DNA of 64,000 bases from Raffaelea ambrosiae. Its lineage: Eukaryota > Ascomycota > Sordariomycetes > Ophiostomatales > Ophiostomataceae. The DNA lies in the NCBI GenBank assembly GCA_002778195.1, contig PCDI01000002.1:3361234-3425233 (forward strand), written 5' to 3'. Below are positions 11,975 to 21,955 of this stretch, one piece after another. The notes beneath the pieces are model-generated. The model was not told the DNA's origin. It was given only the letters and a program-made list of their open reading frames with translations, and did no database searches. A program made the translations under genes and the position numbers. Positions within the stretch are counted from its first letter, which is position 1, and every line of letters begins with the position of its first letter.

Positions 11975-12030
11975 AAAAATAAAAAATAAAAATAAAAATA
12001 AAATAAAAAGAGAGAGAGAGAGAGAGAGAG
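11975..12030. repeat. Compound A-rich and AG microsatellite
   Basis: Imperfect AAAAT units followed directly by an uninterrupted AG dinucleotide run. Intergenic. Confidence 0.9.
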
Positions 12031-14082
12031 GCGATCTACTACCAACAAAGGGTTTCCCGATGCTCATGTATGCGCATCAGGGACCGCCGGGTACACGTCC
12101 GTAGAATTGAGCGTCACCGTGCCCCGCCCGTTTCGAGCCGATTTCACGTATAGATCTGCGACCAGCTGTTCCTGTGGTTGCGCCCCGGATGCCAAAGAAC
12201 CACAGAAGCATGATGGGAACACAGCCCGCGTGCACACCGAGCTGGGTCACATCGCAGCTCCGGCTGTACACGGGCAGATAGTAGTTTGTGATGCGACCAC
12301 GTCGGGCGACTCGTTATCCAGGACGGTGGTTATGATTTGGAGTTTTTAGAATCTGTTTTGTACCCGTCGTAGGGGGGTTAGGGTAGAGGAAAGAAGGTTC
12401 CGGGGCCGGCGGTGGTCGATGGCCGTTACAGAATTTGTCACACGCACACACAACTACTCACTCTCTCCAGATGCAGATCGCGAAAGACGGCGAGTTCGAA
12501 ACGTGCCGTCACGGAACTTGAGTGGGAGGTTGTATGCATGGATCGTCCAACTCTTCGGCATTATCGAACGCCTGCGCGAACACTTGGGGAAGCAGGGCGA
12601 TGATGCCCGCAAATATGACAGCAGCGTTGCGCAGAAACATCGCGACGGCAAACCAGTTTGGTGATGGTAACTGGTTGCTCTCCGAGGGTTGTTTTATCGG
12701 CGTTGGCAGCATGAACAGTGATAGAGAGAAACCGAAGGGAACTATAACCCCCCCTCTCGGAGGAAGCCTCTGCACTACATATTCGCTCCTTCTGAGGAAA
12801 CCTCCACGTTACATATCAACCCCCCCTCCCCTTTTTGCTGACTTTCCCTTCAAGGAACTTTGCATCTAGTTCTGGCCCCTGTTTCCGGTATCGTGTCGCT
12901 CACTCTTCCGTGCGCGGTTCGAGACTCCCTCGTGTCTGCACGAGAAGCGTTTGAGCAACGAGTCTAGTTAAGCTCTTTTGGCGTCGCTTGGCACGGATGA
13001 AGCTGAGATGGTTGCCGATGACACAGGTACCATCTCACGATGCCGCCAATCCAAAGCTTAATGTGAACATGGCCGGCGTGTCAGCCGCAGGCCGCATAAT
13101 TGGGAGAGCAGAGTCCTAGAATCTATCAACTTTCAACAAGTACCGTGCATGAGTGCCCTAGATGTGTTCTGGACCTCCAAGTCTGGCTGGCGAAAACCAG
13201 CAGTCGCCGCCCCTGTGTCACATATTAAGCTTGTACTTAATCCGAGTAGGCTTCCGCCACCAGTACCGAGCCGATAGTATTTTGGCCTGGTCTAGAACCC
13301 ATAGCCCGTAATATATTGCCAGATTCGCCATTCTTTATTTTGCTTCTGACCACATATGCTGCCATCTCTCGGGATAGCTCTGTTCCGAAATTGACCAGCA
13401 GCGTCTGGCTGGTTGTGTACGAGACTAACGTTTCGCTCCGTTCGAGGTTCTCGTCTCTTGCTCTACAATGGGGATGGGCTCGTCAGAACCTTACTGGTGT
13501 TCACTGAAGTCATGTGCCCACCGCATTCCCACCCCCATGTGCGGATACAGTTGCCATAAGTAACCTTTTGACCGCGGTACGCGGAATATATGCATACAAG
13601 AGTTGGAGTGCTAATACGGTGTATGTAACGACCAAGAAAAGAAACAAAAAACTGGGGAAGCAACCCCTCAGCAATTGGGCCACCGAGGAAGCCACAATGC
13701 GGGGCTAGGCCCCGCTAAACGGAGCTCGGGGTTGAATTACAGCGAGCTTTGGGGAAGTTTTTTTTTCTTTTTCGGGGTCCCACCGGCAGAAGGACGTTGG
13801 TGCTTCTTACCAGCAGCACAACAACCAACAGATCTCGTCTCTGTTCGGACGATATGGGTTCGTCAAGCACCCAAAAGTCTCAATTGGGCCCGTGGGTGTC
13901 CGTGGGGGGGGGGGAGGACAAGAGATTCAAAATCCAAAATGATTTAATTTGATTTGATGCGGTATGTGTGTTTAGATCTAAAGCAGCCGTCCGTCTAGCC
14001 AACAAAGTAAAGAAACAACTGCAGCCTGTCAGCTCTTCTAACTCTTGTTTGGCATGCGATTTCTCTTCCCAGTAGTCAGTTT

Positions 14083-14110
<28 letters not shown>
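14083..14110. repeat. (TAG)n trinucleotide repeat
   Basis: About nine TAG units just downstream (3') of the minus-strand L-rhamnonate dehydratase gene, probably in its 3' UTR. Confidence 0.9.
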
Positions 14111-14114
<4 letters not shown>

Positions 14115-14196
14115 TGTGGAAACCCGAGTCTCTCCCTGCATAGATCCAGGGGCGCAGAAACCTTGTTGCTCCTTTCTTGTAACTCTCTTGTTCCTT

Positions 14197-15730
14197 TTAT
14201 TCCTTCTTCTCCTCCTCGGCCGCCACGGTCAGCGCCTTCTGTGGTGGCGGCGTCAACAGGTAGGCGGAGGGAATCAGCTTGTTCCTGGCGGCGGGGTTCA
14301 GCGTTAAACCGAAGCCGGGCTTGTCGAGGTCGGCCGTAGTCAGGAAGCCCTTGGTGGGGATGGGCTCGTCGACAAAGAGGTCGCCAAAGACGGGCAGGAC
14401 GCTCTTGCCGTCGGGCGAGTTGGCCAGGTACTCCTGGAAGGGGGTGTTGGGCTGGGAGATGACAAAGTGGTAGCTGTAGGGGCCGCTGGCATGGGGCACC
14501 ACGGGGATGTCGTAGGCGGAAGCCATGGCGCTGACCTTGAGCAGCTCGGTCAGGCCGCCGAGCCACATGACGTCGGGCTGGATGATGTCGAGGTTGCGGC
14601 CCTCGATGAGCTTGCGGAAGCCGAAGCGCGAGTACTCGTGCTCGCCGGTGGTGAACTTCATGGTGGGGTGGGCGCGCTTGATCTGCTCAAAGCCGTCGGT
14701 GTCGTCGGGCGACAGGCACTCCTCCCACCAGTTGAGGTGCAGGTCCTTGCAGGCCTCGACGATCTCGATGGTGTAGGGCACGTTGAGCGACATGTAGCAG
14801 TCGACCATGATGGGGAAGTCGGGGCCGACGGCCTCGCGGTGCTTGCGCAGAAACTCGACGTTCTTCTTGAGGCCGGCGTGGCCCTCGTCCGGGCAGTACG
14901 GCAGCGGCACCTTGGCGCCCCAGAAGCCCATGGCCTTGGCTGCCACGGGCTCGGGGCCGGTGCAGTAGAAGTCGATGCGCTCCTTGGTGGCGCCGCCAAT
15001 CAGGCGGTAGACGGGCTCGTTGCGCAGCTTGCCCAGCAGGTCCCAGATGGCCAGGTCGATGACGGAGATGATGGCGATGGGCAGGCCCTTGCGGCCATAG
15101 AACATGGAGCTGCGGTACATCTGCTCAAAGAGCAGGTTGGTGTTGCGGGGGTCGGCGCCGACCAGGAAGCGCTCAAAGTGTTCGTGAACGAGCCAGCAGG
15201 CCGGAGGTCCTAGAAGGGGGGGGAAGGGAGCGGTGGTGTCAGTGCTGCCCAAGGTCGTTGCTGTCCACAGCTGCGGTTCACAGCTGCTTGTTACTTGAAA
15301 TTCGTTTGCCCCGTTGTCACTCACCACCAAAGCCCGTGGCAAAGCCCACGGTGCCGTCCGAGGCCTCAATCTCCACCAGGAACGAGCCGAGCACGTTGAT
15401 GCCCCAGCTTGTGCGCGACGCCCGGTACTTCTCCCATCTCGAGGACGGCGTCGAAATTGGCGTGTCAATCAGCCTGCCATGGTGGTCAGAATGAGACGAG
15501 CCAGCACGCCAGCGCGGCAGAAACGACGGGTTCTTACTCACCAATGACCGCCCTTGACATTGTGGTAGTCGCCGCCTAGAAACACAAAAGGTGTCAGACC
15601 ACACACATGGTCACGCCAAAGACGGCGAGAATTCAGGAAACTGTCTTGATGCTTGCTCACCAGTGCCGACGCCGCCGATCACAAAGGTCCGGACGGCCTT
15701 GATCGTGGGAAACTGTCTGACTGAAGCCAT
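14197..15730 (-). CDS. lra3: L-rhamnonate dehydratase (enolase superfamily), four exons
   Basis: The model is complement(join(14197..15209,15325..15473,15542..15575,15661..15730)), 421 residues; introns are 115, 68 and 85 nt with gtgag donors and tag/cag acceptors, all phases agreeing. The protein matches the RhmD/LRA3 branch of the mandelate racemase group along its length: GGDYHNVKGGHW near the N-terminus, WGINVLGSFLVEIEA, YGRKGLPIAIISVIDLAIWDLLGK, then metal ligands D221 (MVDCYM), E247 (WWEE) and E274 (TGEHE) and catalytic H324 (VPHASG). These spacings agree with the bacterial enzyme. The reaction is dehydration of L-rhamnonate to 2-keto-3-deoxy-L-rhamnonate in the non-phosphorylative L-rhamnose pathway, presumably cytosolic. 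No other LRA pathway gene is recognisable here. Related galactonate/xylonate dehydratases are alternatives but less similar. Confidence 0.9.
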
Positions 15731-17250
15731 GGTGGCGTGCGGTTGTCTTCTTTTGTTATTCTTTTTGCGTGGGCGTTTCTGAAAGGAGGCAATGGCTCTT
15801 CGGAAAAGCGAGGAACGAGGGGATCTGGTTCAAGGGAGGGGAAGGGGGAGTTGTTGATGAGAGGAATGGTGCAAGAGAGGCAGGGCCAAGATTGGAAGCA
15901 GCACCAGTCGGCGAAAAGCGAAGGTATGCAGCGTCGTCGGGCTACTTATTGGCTGCCATGCGTGGCTGAGCAGGCGTTTGGCGACGGGGACGACCCTTCT
16001 TCTTCCTCCTCTACCCGATGCCGACGTCGTCCCGACCGAGACAATCGCACATCCTCCCAACGGGACCCGGTGGCTGTCGGTGCTTGATAGACCGACGACG
16101 CGCCCCACCGGCGCGCACCGGTAGATGCATATTGCAGTTTGAGCGGCAATGCAGGTGCAGAAGCCTGCCAGCCACTTACAGCTCTCGGAAACATGGAGCA
16201 GCGCCAACGGGCGCATTTCGAGGACGCCCATGTATGTGGTAGCTGCGGAGCGCGGTGCTGAGCAGAGCAACGGCCAATGCATCGTTTGTGTTTTGTGCTT
16301 TTGCTTTTGCTCGTTGTTCTGGCTCTCTCGTCCCTCTGGCTGCGCCGCGTCCGACACGGCCCCGCGGCAGGACGCCTCGGCTTGAAGGGAGCTGTGAAGG
16401 GAGCCGAAGCGGGCGACTGACTGGCTGGGGGGCAACGGCTAACGCCCTCGCATAGTGGCACGCATCTGCCGCCAGGGTGGGCCGTTTGCCGGCAAAGTCA
16501 CTGGCCGCAGATGCCAGTTGGGGCAGGAGCTATGCAGCAAAGCGAGCTGTGGAGATGGGGCCATCCCCGAATTGGAGCAGTAGCGCCGCTTGGCCATGCT
16601 GGCTGGGCCGAGCTTTCTCTCACAACCAAGGTCCAGCACGCCCAGGTCACCGTGTGGGTGGTGGCTTCCCCCAATCAACAAGGTGGAGAAAGCGAGGAAA
16701 GAGCAGAGGGCTCGCGCTCGCTCTCTCTCCTCCTCTCGCTCGAACAGCAACCAACTAATACCTGCTGCTCTTTTTCTGCTCGTAATTTTTTCGAGTCAGT
16801 CGCTCCTTCCCTCACCCCCCTTCCCGAACCAAAGATTTGTCACCCCCTCTTTTGGGCTGCTGCTCTTCACTTGTGAAATCTAGCAAAGAAGGCCCGAAAC
16901 CACCGAGCCTGACTCTCCAGACAACATTGCCCCGAGAAGACCGGCAGCACGCAGCACGCCAGCCAGCCTCTGCCCTGTCCCCTCGTGGCTTTCGTGTCTC
17001 TGGCACTGGACGCGGCCCGCCTGCGAATGAAACAGCGAGTTTCTCGTTGCATGCTGCGGCTCCGTGGGCGCGCACCTCGACGCTCGTTGGCTGCGCTGGC
17101 ATTGGCTCGTTGCCAGCCAAAGTGTGTGAAGCGAGCCCGAGCCTGAGGCGCTGCCGGCCCGGCACCCGCTGCCCAGGAGGGCGTTCCTTTTTTTGTCTTT
17201 TTCTTTCTTTGTCGGTCTCCCGTCCCGTTCCTCGCTGCTGCTCGACGGCC
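15731..17250. promoter_or_regulatory. Divergent promoter between L-rhamnonate dehydratase and a Zn2Cys6 factor
   Basis: About 1.5 kb shared 5' region of two head-to-head genes. It has no supported coding sequence. A CT-rich stretch near 16725-16845 resembles the leader of the plus-strand factor. CGG triplets, the usual half-site of Zn2Cys6 proteins, are frequent, but the region is GC-rich so this is not informative by itself. Confidence 0.5.
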
Positions 17251-20200
17251 ATGTCGTCTGAGCCGCCCGGCGCGGCTGCCGTGGCCGGGCCGCTGGGCGC
17301 GCAGGTGTTGGGGCGTCCAAGTCCGCGGGAGCAGAATTTGGGGCAGGATTTGGAGCAGAATTTGGAGCACAAATTCAGGCCGCATCTGCAGAAGCACAGC
17401 AGCAGCCAGGACCCCGGCCGGCCACAGCACCAGCAACAGCGCCCGCAGCAGCACAGACTGTCCTCCCAGGACGCCCTGGACCGGGACAGCCCCGACGACG
17501 GCAACGGCAACAGCCCCGACGACCGGAGCGACAACGACGACGACGCGGCTGGCGACAGCTTTGCCCGGCCTGGCAAGCGGAAACGGCCCATCTCCGTGTC
17601 GTAAGTGCTGCCCTCCGACGCCTTCATATGGCCTTCATACGGCCTTCATACGGCCTCGTACGCTCTCACGCTCCCATGGCCCCCCTCGCACGCGTTCCTT
17701 CCCACCACTGTCGCAACCACCCCATCCTGGCGTGTTCTTGGCGTGTGCGTCTGCTTGGCTGCGTGTCTGCGTAGCCCTCTGTCTGGGTCATTCCACGCTG
17801 CTTCCACGCTGCTACCACGCTGCTACCACGCTCTCCCCCATCCCACTTCCCCATCACCCCCGTCTTCTCTACCCCAACGTGTCCCTCCATCGCCATGTTT
17901 CCTCCATGCTACCCCCCCTGGTCTTGTTCATTTTAACCGTTCATCCCATCTTGCGGGGTGGAAGAACCGTTGACTGTGCAAGCCTCAGAGCTCTCTTCTG
18001 TCCTCGCACCATTTAGTTGATGGCTCCCCAGACCCTCCGCTCTTTGCTCCACCAGCTTCGCTCCGCCGGGCACCACACCCCTTGCTTTCATGACCATGCG
18101 CGTTCCCAAGTCCATTGCTGCCCCTTTCTCCCCAGACGGCGCGGGCTCTTCCTCGGCCGATGAGAGCCGGCCAAGCACGCCCAGACAGAAGACAAAGGTG
18201 TGCAAGAAAGAAAATCATCGTGCTAACCCTCTCAGATGCGAACTGTGCAAGCAAAGAAAGGTGAGTTGTTTCCCTAGCCCTGGCCCGGCTGGTCCCGTCT
18301 CTGCTGCAGAGACAATGCCAGGAGCACCCGGCACTTGTATCCTTCACCCAGTCCCCCCCCCCCATACAACACTCTGCTCCGTTCTCTTTCCGTCCGTGTT
18401 CTTACGCCCCGTCCTAGGTGAAATGTGATCGCGGCCAACCCTCATGCGGCTGGTGCAGCCGCAACGGCGCCATCTGCGAGTACAAGGAGCGGAAAAAGCC
18501 CGGTCTGCGCGCCGGCTACGGCCGTGAGCTGGAGTCGCGCCTGGACAAGCTGGAGGCCGTCTTGCGGAGGCACTCCGAGGTCCTGCAAATCCCGTTTGAC
18601 CCAAACGTCCAGCCAGGCACGCACCCTGGCCACGTCCCCTTCCACAGCTCGTCTGCATCGGTCCCTGCTCCAGCCAGCGTTCGCGGCAGCAACGGCAGCC
18701 TGGTCAGCGAGGACCGCGGGACCCCCCAGGAACACCCGACGACTGCATCGTTCTTCTCCCGCGTGGACACTGTGCACACGCCCCAGGCCGAAGCGGCGCT
18801 GTTCCTCCAGAAACCGTCCACCGGCTCCTTCTCGGCATCCACGCCAGCACCCGGCGTCCCCGGATCGGGCCCGGCAGGAAGCGGCGGAGGCAATGCCATG
18901 GAGCTGGGCATCACGCCGCCGGCTTCGTCCATGAACAATAGCACCGGCAACAACACTGCCTTTGGAGCAGCGCCGGGCCCCATGGCCGGCATTTCGCCCT
19001 CTCACCAGTCACAGCCATCGCCTCTGTCCACGCCGGCAGCGCGAGAATTCTATGGCACGTCTGCTGCGCCGCCGTCTGCGGCAGCCGCAGGCATGTCTTC
19101 GCCCTTGAATACGGGGCCGAGCAAGGCCTATCTCGGCTCCGACCAGGACCTCCCCCCCTACGACCTGTCGTATGCCCTGGTGGACTTGTACTTCAAGCAC
19201 ATCAACACCTGGTGTCCCCTCCTGCAGCGCAACCCCACGATCGAGGCCCTTTTTGGCTCCTCCATGACCGAAGAGACCAATAAGATCCTGCTGCACGCCA
19301 TCGTGGCCACCACCATACGCTTCTCCACGGATGCCCGGCTGACCGACGAGAAGCGGCAGCGCTACCACGACATATCGAAGCAGCGCGTGCTCCTGTATGG
19401 ACTGGAGCACTCGTCTGTCAAGGCCCTGCAGGCCATGGTCGTCCTGGCCCTGGACCTGTGCGGCAGCAGCAATGGCCCGCCCGGCTGGAACATCATGGCC
19501 CTCATCACGCGCGCCGTAGTGCAGCTGGGTCTTGCCGTTGAGACCAACTCGTTCTCCGTGTCGCCCAGCTACACCTCCATCTACACATTGCGGGCTATGA
19601 TCCTGCCGGAGCCGCGCGACTTTATTGAGGAAGAGTCCCGCCGGCGGCTGTTCTGGGTCATCTACCTGCTGGACCGCTACGCGACGATTGCAACCGCCTT
19701 TGAGTTTGCGCTCGACGACCGCGAAATCGACCGCACGCTGCCCTGCCGGGACGACCTCTGGATCAAGAACCAGAAAGTGGAGACGCGGTGGTTCCGCACC
19801 GACTTTACCGACGGCAACAACATGGGCGCCGGCCGCTCAGGAAGCATTGGCGGAGCTGCGGCCAACAGCGGCTTCGAGGCGGAGGCCGGCGGGCCCAGCA
19901 ACAGCGCCGGCAAGCCAGAGAACCTGGGCTCCTTCAGCTACTACATTGAGATCCTGGGCATCCTGACCAAGATCCACAACTTCCTCAAGCTGCCCGTGGA
20001 CATCTCGTCGCTGAGCGACGTCGAGCAGTGGCAGATGCGGTACCGCGAGCTGGACCAGATGCTGACGTCGTGGAAACTCGGCCTTCCGAGCGAGTACGGC
20101 AACATGTCCAAGCTGTTCCAGCCCAACTGCGCCAAGACGCTCAACTGCGGCTGGGTCATGCTGCACATCACCTACCACACGGCCATCATCCGCCTGCACT

Positions 20201-20988
20201 CGTCGTCCGCCTACCCGACCACGCGCTCCCCCATCTTCACCCCCAGCTTCTCGGCTAGCCAGCGCTGCCACAGCGCCGTCGAGAACATTGCCACGCTGAC
20301 CGAGTTTGTCGTCGCCAACGGCTTCCTGCCCAAGCTCGGCCCACCCTTTGCCTTCTCGCTCTGGGTCGCCGCTCGACTCCTGCTCGTCCACGGCTCCACC
20401 GTCGAGCACAAGCTGAGCCCGCGCGTGCCCTACTTTGTCGACACCCTCCGCGCCATGGGTCGCTACTGGCCCGTCGCTGCCCGCTACTGCGAGCTTCTCC
20501 AGCGTGTCCTCGACGAGCACAGCGACAGCGAGCGGCACGGCGACGGCGTTACCCCGAGCAGCGTCAAGATCCTGGCCGACATGCGTCGCACCGCCTTTGA
20601 CCTCGACCTTCTCATCAGCCGACAGCCGCGCCACGTCAGCAACATCATGTCGGGCGTCTCCTTTGCTGGTGGCGGCAACGGCTTCGGCCATGAGCAGAGC
20701 CATGGAGGCAACGGCAGCGGTACGGGCCTGGGACTGCAGTCCGCCATTGGTGGAGGCGCCAATGGCGGAAGCCGCTCCATAAGTCGGTTTCCCAGTGTCA
20801 CGCCTGCACGAACGCCGCAGCCCAACGAACTGGAGTACTTGGACGTCTTTGACTTTTTCAACGTACCGCGGTTGCCATTTGGTCTGCCTGCCGAGATGAA
20901 TGGCGGCAACGGCAATGGAAGCAGCAGCAACAACAATGGAAATGGAAATGCAGTGTCTGGCAGCAACGCCGGCCATTCCAGCAGCAGC

Positions 20989-21025
<37 letters not shown>

Positions 21026-21219
21026 GCAGCAACAGCAACAACAACAATAACAATAACAACAATAACAACAACAACAACGACAACGCGAACACCGGATCGG
21101 CCGATCATCCGGGCCCTGACGGGACAGGAGCGGCTGCATCTGGTGCCTCGTTCGGCAACGAGTTCAACATCACGGACTTTATGATTGATGCCAACCGGGA
21201 CTGGCTTTTCAAGCAGTAG
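17251..21219 (+). CDS. Zn(2)Cys6 transcription factor with fungal-specific domain, three exons
   Basis: Preferred model: join(17251..17600,18236..18260,18418..21219), 1058 residues. Exon 1 ends in a basic KRKRPISVS; the 25-nt exon 2 gives CELCKQRK; exon 3 continues VKCDRGQPSC. Together they form a perfect zinc cluster C-X2-C-X6-C-X6-C-X2-C-X6-C (C118, 121, 128, 135, 138, 145), followed by a linker KERKKPGLRAGYG and a short coiled coil (LESRLDKLEAVLRRH). The fungal-specific regulatory domain spans about 373-640 (DLYFKHINTWCPLL, RRRLFWVIYLLDRY). A poly-Asn tract (about 982-1012) precedes a C-terminal acidic/aromatic tail (FNITDFMID). It is a nuclear DNA-binding regulator; target genes are unknown, though it sits head-to-head with L-rhamnonate dehydratase. 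Intron 1 (635 nt) is very long for a filamentous fungus and contains an in-frame alternative acceptor (see findings), so the N-terminal structure is the least certain part. Confidence 0.88.
17620..17662. repeat. 11-nt tandem repeat in intron (gccttcatacg)
   Basis: Three near-identical 11-nt units (17620-17630, 17631-17641, 17642-17652) and a fourth degenerate one. Confidence 0.9.
17791..17832. repeat. 11-nt tandem repeat in intron (ttccacgctgc)
   Basis: Four consecutive units of ttccacgctgc/taccacgctgc, the last truncated. Confidence 0.9.
20985..21080 (+). repeat. AAC/AAT repeat encoding poly-Asn
   Basis: Mostly AAC with AAT and AGC interruptions, encoding about 30 Asn with a few Ser. It lies in the disordered C-terminal part of the Zn2Cys6 protein and is likely length-variable. 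Confidence 0.9.
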
Positions 21220-21955
21220 CTAGGTGAAAGGGGGACGGGAGGGATTGAGAGGCAAAAAAAGGGAACCCATACGCATCAGAGTTGGGTGATGTTTTCCTTT
21301 GGGCGGGCTTCCTCTGTGTTGTGTGAGCATTGTAACATGTAACGATACGTTCTTTTCTTGGTCAGGTCGGTCGTTTTCTTCTCTGGTTTGGTTTCTTTTG
21401 GCGGCAGATACCCGAGCAGCGAAAACGCCAAAAATGGTGGGCGAAAATGTATTCAGTGTAGGAGGGAGGAAATGAGGAAATCTTTGGAGGCCCGTTCTTG
21501 GCAATTATCTACCATTTTGGAAACGATCATGTGGACTACACATTTCAGGGACCAAAAAACAAAGAATCTGGTTGTCGACTGAACATCGTTTGTTATGATC
21601 GTGAATTACTCGCTGATTTGCTCGTTTGCTCAAATTCCACCACGTGCGGCAGGATTATGCTGGCCAGGCGGGACGAGCACGGACACAGACCCTGATTCTT
21701 TGCATGCATGTTGTATTCCGTCCAATGGAACAATACGGAAAAAAAAGGTAATAACGCCTGCAACCCCAAATCCCAAACGCCAAGACTTGCCATATCTGTC
21801 CATGCATGTGTACTACTAGCACCTCTCCAATGCCTCGCATCTGCAAACCCAGATCTTCAAAAACACATCGAATTGCCTACCCTGATGCAGCCAAGAATCT
21901 CATTCCGGTCTATGCAATCAGAAACCCAAATTTGCGTATTGGAACCCTTTTGCAC
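21220..21955. other. Convergent intergenic region
   Basis: Joint 3' flank of the Zn2Cys6 gene (+) and the O-fucosyltransferase-like gene (-). No gene-like frame is seen. Confidence 0.55.

Larger units (their letters stand above)
9741..14196. other. Long gene-poor region
   Basis: About 4.5 kb without a gene I can support. It contains an A-rich (AAAAT)n tract at 11975-12008 running into (AG)11 at 12009-12030, a g-run at 13907-13916 and a (TAG)9 repeat at 14083-14110. One short minus-strand frame at 12509-12640 starts with a good signal-peptide-like sequence (listed under findings). The remainder shows no domain, tRNA boxes or transposon ends. Confidence 0.55.
17601..18235 (+). other. Long first intron of the Zn2Cys6 gene
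   Basis: A 635-nt phase-2 intron with donor gtaagt and a perfect branch point tgctaac at 18220-18226 followed by ctcag. It carries two families of 11-nt tandem repeats (17620-17662 and 17791-17832). A second acceptor at 18030-18031 and a strong but out-of-phase cag at 18133-18135 also lie inside it. Confidence 0.75.

Noticed and set aside
12900..12930. B-box-like ggttcgagac
   Set aside because: The flanks do not form a T-stem and no A box lies at a fitting distance.
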